This document shows, piece after piece, positions 1-7,996 of a DNA stretch of 64,000 nt (positions are counted from its first letter, which is position 1; each line of letters starts with the position of its first letter). The position numbers and the translations under genes are program-made. The notes beneath the pieces were generated by a model. It did no database searches, was not told the DNA's origin, and saw only the letters and a program-made list of their open reading frames with translations. Source of the DNA: JBCFAY01 sp038562375 (GTDB taxonomy: Bacteria; Bacillota; Clostridia; Christensenellales; CAG-138); assembly GCA_038562375.1 (NCBI GenBank), contig JBCFAY010000011.1, forward strand, positions 1-64,000, in the 5' to 3' direction.

Positions 1-796
1 GGTGGGAATAAGAGTTTTTCGCGAATTCATCGGCCACCTTGAGCACAGTTTCGTCGCCTGTCGTGGTGGTCGTGATCACCGACCAGTCACCGGCCGCGCG
101 CTCTGCGCTTCCGGGATCCTCGGTGATTACCCCATTCGTGAGCAGATAAAAGTCGCGTACCAGGCTGGCCGAACCATCGACCAGTTCCACCGCCGTTATC
201 TTAGCAATGCTCGCCGCCGAATAGCTCTCGGCGATCAGGCGATAGGCGTCATCCGCAAAATCGATCTTGTGTGTGGGCACCGCCCGCGCGCCGATCGTCA
301 CGGCCAGCGCGTTACCCGCCGCCGAAAACCCCACAAATATGCCCGCCAGCCGCCGCACCAGCGCGATATAGCTCTTTAGGCTGTATGTCCCCGCCTCGAT
401 CTCGGGCGCGATGAACGGCGTCGACGTGGCCGCTGTGACAGTGATATACGGCATGTCATAGGCCGCGTCGCCCGAGCCCGAGAAATTGTCCTCGATTGCG
501 GCCGCGATAAAGCTTTCAATATCCGCGCCCGCCCCCGGGTAGACGATCGGCCGCGCGAACAGTTGCACCATATCGACCGCCGTGATCGCAGTCACGCCCT
601 CGGACGGCTCGGACTTCTCGATCAGCCAGCTGTGGCCCTCGAAAAAAAGAAAATCGCCCTGGTTCAGGGCGTATTCTCCGGCGACCGTAAACGTTGAGTT
701 TTCGTCGTAGATCGACGCGAGCGTGATATCATAATCGATCACGTTGAGCAGGGGAAGGGTCTTAAAGTCTGTCCGGCGTTTGATAAATGCTTGCAT
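1..796 (-). CDS. Phage tail protein, Gp37-like (partial, runs off left edge)
   Basis: The frame is open from an ATG at 796 to the left edge of the window, 265 codons, starting MQAFIKRRTDFKTLP. The beta-rich sequence with NVIDYDITLASIYDENSTF resembles the ReqiPepy6 Gp37-like siphophage tail proteins that follow the distal tail protein in Bacillota prophages. This family assignment is by resemblance and position, not by a search. It begins 2 bases after the stop of the Dit-like gene and is in the same late transcript. The C-terminus and any receptor-binding or hydrolase part lie outside the window. Confidence 0.7.
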   Translation of the reverse strand, partial: MQAFIKRRTDFKTLPLLNVIDYDITLASIYDENSTFTVAGEYALNQGDFLFFEGHSWLIEKSEPSEGVTAITAVDMVQLFARPIVYPGAGADIESFIAAAIEDNFSGSGDAAYDMPYITVTAATSTPFIAPEIEAGTYSLKSYIALVRRLAGIFVGFSAAGNALAVTIGARAVPTHKIDFADDAYRLIAESYSAASIAKITAVELVDGSASLVRDFYLLTNGVITEDPGSAERAAGDWSVITTTTTGDETVLKVADEFAKNSYSH

Positions 797-797
797 A

Positions 798-1646
798 TCA
801 CACCGCCTTGTAATATTCGAAAACCTTGATTTCGGCCGCCTGCGTGATCTCCGCGTTCGAGCCAATCGACAGCGTACACGGCACTCCTACAGGCAGCCGG
901 AAAAAGTTGTTATCCGTCAGGTCGACGTGCTCGATCAGATCCTCTCGCCCGGCCACGCTCACGCGCCAGATGCCCATTGCCCCATGCCGCGACGAAAACA
1001 GCAGCGATTCGTCCGCGCCGATCTCGATGTCGGGCAGGTTCACGCGGCCGATAATATCCGCAGTCGATTTACGCCTTAGCGTGATGACCGGACCGTCAAG
1101 CGGACCGGGAATTGATATGCTCAGCGCGGCCTCGATGTGTCCGCCTGCGGTGATATCCGCCGAGTTGATGTCGCCTGACAGCGCGTACCGCATGGGGTAC
1201 GCCGCGGGGTATTTCTTGCGCCCATCGCCATCGTCCGGCGTGAGCTCGATCTCCACGGGCAGGCGTTTGTACCACGGTGACGTACAGCGCAGAGAGGCCG
1301 GACAGGTCAGCCAGCCTCCGGCGCCGAGTTCGCCCTTTTCAATGGACTCGACGTCGATATCGCGGAGATAGTCCGTATCCAGGGGCTGGTAGATCAGCAT
1401 GATTTTATGGCCCACAAACAGCCAATCGGCCAAAACCTTGTATCCCGCGTATCCTTGCCGGAACACCAGATCGCCCACGACATTCCCCTGCGCCAGCTCC
1501 GCGCGGATGGATGTAAAAAAGCCGTCGCTCGAGCGCCCATACTCCGATTCGATCGTCACACCGAGGCCGGAGGGAAGCTGGAAAAAGGTTTGGCCTTGCA
1601 AGTCGATGCGCTGGCCGATCTCGTTCTCGAGGTAGAATTTTCTCAT
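798..1646 (-). CDS. Distal tail protein (Dit-like, siphovirus tail component)
   Basis: 282 aa, the usual length for a siphophage distal tail protein, which forms the hexameric hub joining tail tube and baseplate. The N-terminus (MRKFYLENEIGQRIDLQGQT) followed by an immunoglobulin-like beta-rich body and the CTSPWYKR segment near residue 120 is typical of the phage tail family between tape measure and Gp37-like genes. Its ATG overlaps the stop of a 32-codon gene (ATGA), so it is probably translated by coupling. The function is inferred from family pattern and position. Confidence 0.75.
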   Translation of the reverse strand: MRKFYLENEIGQRIDLQGQTFFQLPSGLGVTIESEYGRSSDGFFTSIRAELAQGNVVGDLVFRQGYAGYKVLADWLFVGHKIMLIYQPLDTDYLRDIDVESIEKGELGAGGWLTCPASLRCTSPWYKRLPVEIELTPDDGDGRKKYPAAYPMRYALSGDINSADITAGGHIEAALSISIPGPLDGPVITLRRKSTADIIGRVNLPDIEIGADESLLFSSRHGAMGIWRVSVAGREDLIEHVDLTDNNFFRLPVGVPCTLSIGSNAEITQAAEIKVFEYYKAV

Positions 1647-1741
1647 CGTGCCAGCCTCCCTCCGAGTGCACGGTCCATGCGGTTTATGAGATTATATTCG
1701 CCCTCTACAGCGAGGCGGGAGGAAATTGTGCGTACGGGCAT
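1643..1741 (-). CDS. 32-aa small phage protein, coupled to dit
   Basis: A short frame starts at ATG 1741 with a GGAGG seven bases upstream and ends in an ATGA overlap with the distal tail gene. The product begins MPVRTISSRLAVEGEYNLIN, with a basic C-terminus. It is too small for most gene callers, but the strong ribosome binding site and four-base overlap support it as a real leader or coupling peptide. It lies just downstream of the terminator at 1757-1784, so it needs read-through or an unseen promoter. No family is recognised. Confidence 0.6.
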   Translation of the reverse strand: MPVRTISSRLAVEGEYNLINRMDRALGGRLAR

Positions 1742-1756
1742 TGCTATACCTCCAAT

Positions 1757-1784
1757 AAAAAGCGCCCCCGGCGGGAGCGCTTTT
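1757..1784 (-). terminator. Bidirectional intrinsic terminator after the lipoprotein moron
   Basis: A 12-base-pair stem with GC core (AAAAGCGC.CCC / GGG.GCGCTTTT) and a tiny loop is followed on the minus strand by five T. It sits 30 bases after the lipoprotein stop and before the small ORF and dit, so it isolates the lipoprotein transcription unit. On the plus strand the T run is four bases. Confidence 0.8.
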
Positions 1785-1813
1785 GCTCGGTTTACTTTTT
1801 TCGCCCAAGAAGC

Positions 1814-2380
1814 CTAACCGACCTGAAGATCGACAAATTTCACATCATAGGACTGTTTGCCCCATATGGTTTTTTCAAAATCAATAACTTTGATTGTTCC
1901 GGTTAGGCTTGTCGGTGTAAGGGTCGGAAAAGCTTCCTTTGTGGAGTATCTTATTTTCCCCCTGCTGTTGGCCGCAATCCCGTCGCTTCCGCTTGTGTGC
2001 CCCAGACTCTCTCCGTCCATTGCGAAAGCGTCAGCCTGAAAGGTCAGTTCGTTGTTGGTTTTATTTTCGATATAGAATACAATTTCTTCCTTGCCTCGAT
2101 CCGTTGATTCGCAACCCACATATTCAATTTTAATATAATCATCTTCATGGACGAATACGCGTACTTGCGCCACGATAGGCTCGGGAGTGGGCGTTGGGGC
2201 CGCCGTGGGCTTAACGGGAGGTTCGCTGGGTAACGGCAAAGCGCTTGCGCTGGCTTTAAGGGCTTCCAGCTCAGCAACTACCGCATCATACTCCTCCTGA
2301 GAGACGCCCGAGGATGCAGGTACGGCACAAGCCGAAAGAGTCAGTAATAAAGCAAACAACAAAACCAAAGCCTTCTTCAC
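1814..2380 (-). CDS. Phage-encoded surface lipoprotein (moron)
   Basis: 188 aa from a GTG at 2380, chosen because GGAGGG lies eight bases upstream and the signal peptide then starts VKKALVLLFALLLTLSACA, with lipobox LSAC (Cys near residue 18). After the lipid anchor come a short coiled segment, a Pro/Thr-rich linker (about 45-70) and a beta-rich domain with the pattern of extracellular immunoglobulin-like DUF4352/DUF5067 proteins. It interrupts the tail module between tape measure and dit, and has its own promoter (2412-2440) and terminator (1757-1784). This is the layout of a lysogenic conversion gene expressed from the silent prophage; superinfection exclusion or an altered cell surface are possible roles but not shown. 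Confidence 0.75.
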   Translation of the reverse strand: MKKALVLLFALLLTLSACAVPASSGVSQEEYDAVVAELEALKASASALPLPSEPPVKPTAAPTPTPEPIVAQVRVFVHEDDYIKIEYVGCESTDRGKEEIVFYIENKTNNELTFQADAFAMDGESLGHTSGSDGIAANSRGKIRYSTKEAFPTLTPTSLTGTIKVIDFEKTIWGKQSYDVKFVDLQVG

Positions 2381-2411
2381 ATCGAAACCCTCCTTGGTAT
2401 AATTTACCCAA

Positions 2412-2440
2412 ATCATACCATGCCTTCGCCGTCCCGGCAA
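2412..2440 (-). promoter_or_regulatory. Sigma-A-type promoter of the lipoprotein moron
   Basis: On the minus strand a -35 box TTGCCG (2435-2440), a 17-base spacer and a perfect -10 box TATAAT-like TATGAT (2412-2417) end 31 bases before the GTG start of the lipoprotein. It lies inside the tail module, where late genes would not normally need a separate promoter. Confidence 0.65.
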
Positions 2441-2516
2441 TCCTTCTCCCGTCCTTCGGCCTCGCCAGCTCGAATGCATCGATCATCAGTTCGGGCCTAA
2501 ACGAGCCAAAATTTTC

Positions 2517-4778
2517 TCATGCAAGCATCGCCCCCAAGCGCTTATTGGCCTGCTGGATCAGATAGTCCACCTGCCCAGGCGAGAGGTCGCGAGGGTAGAC
2601 GTTGATAACGAGGCTCCCTCGCGCGGAAGGGCGCGCGCCTATGGCATTGACGCCCATATTCATCCCGTCTGTTCGTATGCTGGCGCTGACAGTATTATTG
2701 AGTTTTTTTATTGCCTCCTCAAACCCGACCCCGATGCCCTCGCCCAAATATTTACCAACCTCGTCGCGCATCAGCTTAGACGGAGATTCTATTTTGCCAG
2801 CTTTTCGCGCAGCCGCTACAGCCGCATTAATCGCATCCCTCGCGGACTGCTCGATGTACCATGTGCCAGCGTCAATACCGTCGCCTATGCCTTTGGCGAG
2901 GTCCTCTCCGAGTTGCTTCATGGTTTCATTTCTGTCTGATATTACCTTCTCCGCCGCTTTTAACGCTTCGTCAACATCGTCTTTCATCGGCTCAAGTGCG
3001 GTTTTTGCCGCGCTTCGCGCCGCTTCACTGCGCGTTTTATACAGGCCTTCGTATTCCGCAAGTTCCTCGTCGGTCATATTGTTAAGAGCCTGTATTTGAG
3101 CGGACGCCTCCGGCCCCATATCACGCAGTTCCTGCAAAAGTCCCTCGTCGATGCCGCGCGCCGCCAACCTTTCCATGTCGCTCGCCCAGTTCTCGATACC
3201 CTCGACCTGCGAGCGTAGATTTTCAAGCAGCGACTGAGACATCGCGTCAAGCTCTGTCTGACTTCCCGCCAGCCCCGCGTTAAATTCATCGAACAGCCCG
3301 CCCAAATCGGACAAATACGCCTCTGCCGTTTTCGTGACTGCCGCTTCGTACTCGGTACGCTTTGCGACATAGCTATCGAGAGCGGTGGCAACCTGCTGAT
3401 CCCAGACAGCCTGCGCTTCCGCCATGCGCTGCTGAGCGAGACTAACGGCGTCCATACCGTCGGCAATATAAGCCAATGCATCATAGTACGCCGTATTCGC
3501 ATCAACGCCCTGCCCGATCAGGTACTGGCTCAATTCGTCGGCCTTGGTTTTGACCTCGTCCGCCGCCCGCCCCGTGATATACGCTACGTTATCGATCGCC
3601 GCCACCTGGTCAAGCATCGCCTCGACTTGCTCGCGCGTCGCGCCGGTCAGATATGTCGTAGTACCGATAAAGCGCTCCATGCCCAAGTTTACGGGGTCGA
3701 TCGCCTGTAAAATATCCTCCCATGCTCTCGCGGCCCAATCGGTCACGCGCACCATTGCCGCCGCGGTGCGCCTGCTTGTCGCTTCCGCCGTCGCGGCCAC
3801 TTCTTCGAGTGTATCGTCCAGCCTTCCGAGCGCCTTGACGGTGATGGTATCTATTGTTTTCCCGGTTTCCCGCGCCTCCGCCCCGTATTCCTTAACGGCA
3901 CCCGAACCAGCCCTAATCAGTGGCATGATATCTTGGTACGATTTTCCGAAAATTACCTGCGCAGCTGTTTCGCGCTCGGTTTCATTCGCCAAGCCGCCGA
4001 TGGCGTCGATTACATCATAAAATACTTCTTCGCTATCGCGTAGGATTCCATTTTGATCCCTGGTGGAGACAAGCACACCATCCGAAATTTCGAGGTAATC
4101 CTTGCCCGCGCCGCTCGCTTCGCGGATCGCCTTGACCGTCCGGGCGAGCCCGTTCGTCATGGTGTCCAGTTCGACGTCGACGAATCGCGCCGCATACTGC
4201 ATTTCCTGCAATGTGTCTACGGCAAGCCCCGTCTGCGCGGAGAGCGTCAGCAACTCGTCCGCTGCGTCCGCAGCGCCGTCGATGATATTCCATAGAGCCT
4301 GCAAGGCCTGCTTTGCAAGGGCAACCGCGCCCGCGAGCGACATCATCTGACCGACAGACGACGCCGCGAATTCCTTGATCTTCGCGCCGAACGTCTTCGT
4401 TTGATCGCCGCCGCTTTTCAAGTCGCGTTCCAGTTCCTTTACCTCGGTGCCGGTCTGGTTCATGGCAGTTTTGGCGTTGTTCAAATTCGCCTCCATCCGT
4501 TTGTAAGCGGTGGACGATTCGTCAACACCATTGGCTTTCATGCGCGCGAGCGCGTCCTCGGCGGCCTGTACCGCCTGTTTTTGCACGTCATACGCCTGTT
4601 TCGACGCGTTGATCTGCGCCGTAAGCGACTCTACAGATTTTTCATTTTTGCTGTAAACGGAGATAGCCGCATTCGCTTCTGCCTTGACGTACGTCATCGA
4701 CTCCCGGACGCGCGCCATCGCGGCGCTATATTCTTTTTCGCCGCCCACAGATAAAGTGGGACCGATATTATAAGCCAT
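2517..4778 (-). CDS. Phage tail tape measure protein
   Basis: 753 aa, the longest structural protein here, starting MAYNIGPTLSVGGEKEY with GGAGG six bases upstream. The first 140 residues form a coiled coil (AQINASKQAYDVQKQAVQAA), followed by hydrophobic helices near 140-170 and long alpha-helical, Ala-rich stretches, and a beta-like C-terminus (GSLVINVYPRDLSPGQVDYL). This is the standard tape measure layout: it sets tail length and is ejected with DNA. It directly follows the G/GT chaperone pair, as in other siphophages. The relatively short length predicts a tail of roughly 110 nm by the usual 1.5 angstrom per residue rule. Confidence 0.9.
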   Translation of the reverse strand: MAYNIGPTLSVGGEKEYSAAMARVRESMTYVKAEANAAISVYSKNEKSVESLTAQINASKQAYDVQKQAVQAAEDALARMKANGVDESSTAYKRMEANLNNAKTAMNQTGTEVKELERDLKSGGDQTKTFGAKIKEFAASSVGQMMSLAGAVALAKQALQALWNIIDGAADAADELLTLSAQTGLAVDTLQEMQYAARFVDVELDTMTNGLARTVKAIREASGAGKDYLEISDGVLVSTRDQNGILRDSEEVFYDVIDAIGGLANETERETAAQVIFGKSYQDIMPLIRAGSGAVKEYGAEARETGKTIDTITVKALGRLDDTLEEVAATAEATSRRTAAAMVRVTDWAARAWEDILQAIDPVNLGMERFIGTTTYLTGATREQVEAMLDQVAAIDNVAYITGRAADEVKTKADELSQYLIGQGVDANTAYYDALAYIADGMDAVSLAQQRMAEAQAVWDQQVATALDSYVAKRTEYEAAVTKTAEAYLSDLGGLFDEFNAGLAGSQTELDAMSQSLLENLRSQVEGIENWASDMERLAARGIDEGLLQELRDMGPEASAQIQALNNMTDEELAEYEGLYKTRSEAARSAAKTALEPMKDDVDEALKAAEKVISDRNETMKQLGEDLAKGIGDGIDAGTWYIEQSARDAINAAVAAARKAGKIESPSKLMRDEVGKYLGEGIGVGFEEAIKKLNNTVSASIRTDGMNMGVNAIGARPSARGSLVINVYPRDLSPGQVDYLIQQANKRLGAMLA

Positions 4779-4791
4779 GCACTACCTCCCG

Positions 4792-4974
4792 TCAAAACGC
4801 ATCGAAATCGGCCTGCCCGGCTTCTCTCTCCTCGTCCTTGTCCTTGATCTTATAAAGTGCTAAATCAAAAACCATTCCTATGGTTAGGTCGTGTAAGTCG
4901 GCGACGGACAGCCCCAAATTCAATACCATCGATAGGTATTCCGTTGTGGTTATTCGCCCGCCGCCGCTTTGGAG
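4792..4974 (-). CDS. Tail assembly chaperone extension (GT part, by -1 frameshift)
   Basis: A frame of 60 codons plus stop with no start codon of its own continues gene G after a -1 shift at the heptamer A AAA AAC (4980-4974 on minus). The fused product would be about 160 aa and ends in a Glu/Lys/Asp-rich tail (KIKDKDEEREAGQADFDAF). In lambda and many Bacillota siphophages the G and G-T products chaperone the tape measure protein, and this frame ends 14 bases before the tape measure gene. Position, slippery site and open downstream frame all agree. Confidence 0.75.
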   Translation of the reverse strand, partial: LQSGGGRITTTEYLSMVLNLGLSVADLHDLTIGMVFDLALYKIKDKDEEREAGQADFDAF

Positions 4975-5273
4975 TTTTTTTCGGTCGTGCCCATAGAAAG
5001 CGTGATAAGCGCGCCAACATCGTTAAAAATCTTGAACACCGGGAAACTGCCAAACGATTCGACCCATTCCATGACTGGCGGGATCGCGTCGTCGGCGCAT
5101 TTTGCCAGCAGCCAGATGAGATTATAAAAAACCTCCGAGTCTATCGGCTCGTCCTTTTTCCTGTCCATGTCCGCGAAAAGATCGCGGCCAAACTGCGCCT
5201 TGTACTTCAAGGGCAGAGCGGCTGAGGATTTCAGCCGCACGTCCTTCCCGTCGATCTTGATGATTCTTTCCAT
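4950..5273 (-). CDS. Tail assembly chaperone G-like
   Basis: 107 aa starting MERIIKIDGKDVRLKSS, with GGAGG seven bases upstream. Size, acidic-basic composition and position between tail tube and tape measure identify the short product of the frameshifting tail chaperone pair. The GAA AAA AAC codons near its end contain the slippery heptamer A AAA AAC; without slippage translation stops at 4950. Confidence 0.8.
   Translation of the reverse strand: MERIIKIDGKDVRLKSSAALPLKYKAQFGRDLFADMDRKKDEPIDSEVFYNLIWLLAKCADDAIPPVMEWVESFGSFPVFKIFNDVGALITLSMGTTEKNSKAAAGE
4974..4980 (-). promoter_or_regulatory. Programmed -1 frameshift site A AAA AAC
   Basis: Seven consecutive A precede C on the coding strand and are read in frame 0 as GAA AAA AAC, giving the canonical X XXY YYZ heptamer. 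After a -1 slip the frame stays open for 60 codons to 4792. A GC-rich stretch (GCGGCGGCGGGCG) begins seven bases downstream and could act as a stimulatory structure; that part is inference. Confidence 0.75.
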
Positions 5274-5275
5274 GC

Positions 5276-5830
5276 CTATGCCTCCGAATCAAATGTCTGC
5301 ACGGCCGTGTACCACGCCGCTGCGGTGGCGGAATCCGTGTCTGACTTCGTGTTTGCCTTGACGTATCCGCCACGGTTCGGGCGCACCTGCAAATTGAGCG
5401 TCGTCGTCTTGATTTCTTTGTTCACCGTAGCCGCGCCCTCGACATTCGCCCGCGTCGCAGTACATTTATACAGCACATGCTTGACCTGGTGAGCGTCGCC
5501 GGTGAATTCAAACAACAGCGCGAACGGGGCCGAGTTCGCCGAGGACTTTTCGAACAGCACCTTTTTCGCGTCCTCGACCTCGCCCATGATCCCCGTGCGA
5601 AACGCCTCGGGAATGTCGGCCATCTCAAGCGTTCCATCGTATCCGTTATTGCCCTGCGCGGTATAATACTCCGTGTCGTCTGCGACAAAAGACGTGCTAT
5701 CACCAACAGGGGAAAGAGACAGATTGACCGCTCCGGGAATCGCCACGGGCACGGCGTAGGTGTCCGCTTCACCCTCGGTCAGCTTGGCGTAATGCACATT
5801 TTTCAGGCCGTATTTGATTTTATTGGCCAT
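5276..5830 (-). CDS. Major tail tube protein (phi13 family)
   Basis: 184 aa starting MANKIKYGLKNVHYAKLTEG with a strong AGGAGG. The opening, the GDSTSFVADDTEYYT segment near 45 and the DGTLEMADIPE motif match the phi13-type major tail proteins of Bacillota siphophages, which polymerise into the tail tube. It ends three bases before gene G, and abundant product would be expected from its position and ribosome binding site. Confidence 0.9.
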   Translation of the reverse strand: MANKIKYGLKNVHYAKLTEGEADTYAVPVAIPGAVNLSLSPVGDSTSFVADDTEYYTAQGNNGYDGTLEMADIPEAFRTGIMGEVEDAKKVLFEKSSANSAPFALLFEFTGDAHQVKHVLYKCTATRANVEGAATVNKEIKTTTLNLQVRPNRGGYVKANTKSDTDSATAAAWYTAVQTFDSEA

Positions 5831-6166
5831 CTATAAAACCTCCTTTTTTTCGATCGTGAAAACATAGTGATGGTGCTTCGTGTCGGTTTCGTACATGACA
5901 TACCGACGATCTGCAAAATAAAAACCCGCCGTTTCCAGCAGGTCTTTCATAGAACTCTTTGTCGCCTGGTAGTCGCCCCGGCAATAAAGATTCACGTCGG
6001 CGGCCTCGGTTTCGGTCAGCGGCGCGTCGTCGGCGATGTCGTCGTTGCGTTCTTCCAGCGGGGTAATGACGATGTACTTTTCCGGGTAATCGTCGGTTGT
6101 TTCGTACATGCCGACCGCGATGGGGAGGTTCAGCGGCGCTATCGCGGCTATAATATCAGTTATCAA
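5831..6166 (-). CDS. Tail terminator / completion-like protein
   Basis: 111 aa from a TTG at 6166 with GGAGG seven bases upstream; no in-frame ATG fits as well. The sequence (MITDIIAAIAPLNLPIAVGM, then an acidic middle and a beta-rich end) and its place between the HK97 gp10-like protein and the tail tube match the small tail terminator proteins that cap the tube and join it to the head. Assignment rests on position and size more than on motifs. Confidence 0.65.
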   Translation of the reverse strand: MITDIIAAIAPLNLPIAVGMYETTDDYPEKYIVITPLEERNDDIADDAPLTETEAADVNLYCRGDYQATKSSMKDLLETAGFYFADRRYVMYETDTKHHHYVFTIEKKEVL

Positions 6167-6543
6167 TTCAACTCCTCCTCGAGGACGGCCTCCATCGCTT
6201 CAACAACAGCGGATTCGGCCGCCTGGATTTTTGCCCTGATCTCCGGGCGGGCAGGCTGCGGATTCTTGCCTTGGCGACCATACTCATATACCGTTGCGGC
6301 CAAAGACGCAGGTGCGCCTGAGGATGTTTTGCCGTTGAATTGCACCTGGGCAAACCAGCCATATTGGTTCCTTTTTGGCTTTTTTACCCGGACATACTTG
6401 CCAAATTTCGTGCTTTTTAACGCCGCTGCCGCGACCTTAGTCCCGGCCTCCAGCATCTTTTTGCACAAATTGTCATAACCGGTCTCCATCTGCATCAACT
6501 TTTTTTCCCACGCTGGTGAAACCTCAAACCGAAACTGCGCCAT
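6163..6543 (-). CDS. HK97 gp10-like head-tail joining protein
   Basis: 126 aa from ATG 6543 (GAGG seven bases upstream), overlapping the stop of the head closure gene by one base (TGATG). The helical start, the Lys/Arg-rich middle (KYVRVKKPKRNQYGW), the YEYGRQG segment and the long final helix are the usual pattern of HK97 gp10 family proteins, which act at the head-tail interface or tail terminus. Confidence 0.75.
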   Translation of the reverse strand: MAQFRFEVSPAWEKKLMQMETGYDNLCKKMLEAGTKVAAAALKSTKFGKYVRVKKPKRNQYGWFAQVQFNGKTSSGAPASLAATVYEYGRQGKNPQPARPEIRAKIQAAESAVVEAMEAVLEEELN

Positions 6544-6860
6544 CACAGCACCTCTTTGGCCGATATCCGAATTTCTTCTTTTTTTCCATCAACCGGATTG
6601 ATCGCCAGAATATCAAACGTTCGGCCATCGAACATAATCCGCATTTTCGCCGTCAGGCCTGCCCGATGGCGTATGCAAAAAAGGCATGTCGTTTCGGCGA
6701 TCTGCCTTTGGGCCGCATAAAACTCCCCGCCGCCGGTCGTGATGACCTTTGCCCAGACCGTCGCCACGTCGCCCCATTCCTCCGTGGCAAACCCGCCGAC
6801 ATAAGTCACGGTCTTGGCTTGCAGGGTTATCCGTCGGTTCAGTTCTCCCGCGCGCAGCAT
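6543..6860 (-). CDS. Phage head closure protein (SPP1 gp16-like)
   Basis: 105 aa starting MLRAGELNRRITLQ. The pattern 'AGxLxxRIxLQ' at the N-terminus, GGGEFYAAQRQ in the middle and the DILAINP segment near the end are the hallmarks of phage head closure proteins that seal the portal channel. Lies between the connector and gp10-like genes as expected. Confidence 0.88.
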   Translation of the reverse strand: MLRAGELNRRITLQAKTVTYVGGFATEEWGDVATVWAKVITTGGGEFYAAQRQIAETTCLFCIRHRAGLTAKMRIMFDGRTFDILAINPVDGKKEEIRISAKEVL

Positions 6861-6861
6861 A

Positions 6862-7407
6862 TTACCACCTAGCCTTTTTCGCGGTCAGTAGCCGCTTGAC
6901 GGCCATTTCTATTTCTACGCCAACGGTTCCAACGGCCTCCCGGTTAACGTACCAGTGCCCTATCAGCAGGAGCATAGCCTGCCGAATTGTTTTCGGCAGG
7001 CTATCATATCCGGCGGTATACTGTATCGTGATCGGGCTGACCGGGTATGGTTCAAAAACCGGCCATGATTTCCTGGGCGGCAAAACCAGCCTTTCATGCA
7101 CGATATCCACAAGGTAGTCCTGGCCGGCCGTCAGCGTGTGCTCCACTCCGCTGGAATCTTTGTATACCACGGACAAAACGTCCCGCATCGGCGGGCGGGG
7201 CAAAGGGTCGCCGAACGCTTGCGGGTATGCCTCGATCGTCTGCTCGACCAGAGCACGTCGCGTTTCGTCCTCGCAGTGCTCCCGGGCGGCGACAATCAGG
7301 TTGCTTATCAGCGTGTCCTCGGCCGTCCCGTCAGCCCTTAGATGCAGCTTTGCGTCCGCGAGGCTTACCGGCTCCGCCGCCGGTGGGGTTATTACTTTGT
7401 ACCGCAT
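6862..7407 (-). CDS. Head-tail connector protein (gp6-like)
   Basis: 181 aa from ATG 7407, preferred over a TTG at 7446 because a GGAGG lies about ten bases upstream and the family start (MRYKVITPPAAEPVSLADAK) follows. The LADAKLHLR and 'DTLISNLIVAAREHCEDETRRALVEQT' helix pattern, DPLPRPPMRDV and the final NREAVG helix are diagnostic of HK97 gp6-like adaptors that form a ring under the portal. Its start lies inside the 3' end of the preceding small gene (77-base overlap). Confidence 0.85.
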   Translation of the reverse strand: MRYKVITPPAAEPVSLADAKLHLRADGTAEDTLISNLIVAAREHCEDETRRALVEQTIEAYPQAFGDPLPRPPMRDVLSVVYKDSSGVEHTLTAGQDYLVDIVHERLVLPPRKSWPVFEPYPVSPITIQYTAGYDSLPKTIRQAMLLLIGHWYVNREAVGTVGVEIEMAVKRLLTAKKARW

Positions 7408-7546
7408 CGGCCGCGCCCTCCTCCCCTTCACAATAGCCGCACTCAATCAACTCCGCCGCGACGTCATCGGGCAGCTCAGCAGTTTCGCCTGCCATAAAAC
7501 TGCCAAACGGCGCGGAGAAGCTTGCGAGCGCCTTTACCCTTCTCAT
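7331..7546 (-). CDS. Small phage protein between capsid and connector
   Basis: 71 aa; starts in an ATGA overlap with the upstream gene. The first 45 residues (MRRVKALASFSAPFGSFMAG, then ELPDDVAAELIECGY) match a short SH3-like beta protein commonly found after the major capsid gene in Bacillota phages. The Gly/Lys-rich tail overlaps the connector start by 77 bases, so the tail may be under little constraint. Function unknown; a role in head completion is possible. Confidence 0.7.
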   Translation of the reverse strand: MRRVKALASFSAPFGSFMAGETAELPDDVAAELIECGYCEGEEGAADAVQSNNPTGGGAGKPRGRKAASKG

Positions 7547-7983
7547 GTCGCCGCCACCGCTGCGGGCGCTGTCATCGGCGCTTCCTTCGAGTACCCAAGA
7601 ATCCCGACCACACCGACGATTCCGGCGGTGATGCCGTTGCCGGTGTAGTCCAGGTTTACGCGCACATAGCGCTTACCGCCGATGTAGCCCACGCGCTGGA
7701 TCACGCTGTCTTTGGTGGCTGCGTCGACCTTGGAAAACGCGCCGAGCATGTCGGCAACGTCCACCGCGGTAAAATCGTCGTTCTCGGTCGTGTCGCACTC
7801 CTGCAGGACAGGCGTGAGGTAGTTGGTGCTGTCCACGCCGGTCAGCGCGCCGATAATAACGTCGATTTCCACGCCGTTGCAGTCGGCAGTGTCCAGGAGC
7901 CCGGACGCCGTATCCGTGCGCACAAGGTCGGCGGGTTCCAGCAGGAGGACGGTTGCGATATTTGCCTTGAGATCCTTTTTCAT
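7543..7983 (-). CDS. Putative capsid decoration or head protein
   Basis: 146 aa starting MKKDLKANIATVLLLEPADL with GGAGG. It directly follows the major capsid gene and is a beta-rich, Ala/Gly-rich protein (ATKDSVIQRVGYIGGKRYVR, GITAGIVGVVGILGYSKEAP). Small proteins in this position often decorate or stabilise HK97-fold capsids. No motif proves it. Confidence 0.5.
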   Translation of the reverse strand: MKKDLKANIATVLLLEPADLVRTDTASGLLDTADCNGVEIDVIIGALTGVDSTNYLTPVLQECDTTENDDFTAVDVADMLGAFSKVDAATKDSVIQRVGYIGGKRYVRVNLDYTGNGITAGIVGVVGILGYSKEAPMTAPAAVAAT

Positions 7984-7996
7984 GCTCGTTCCCTCC

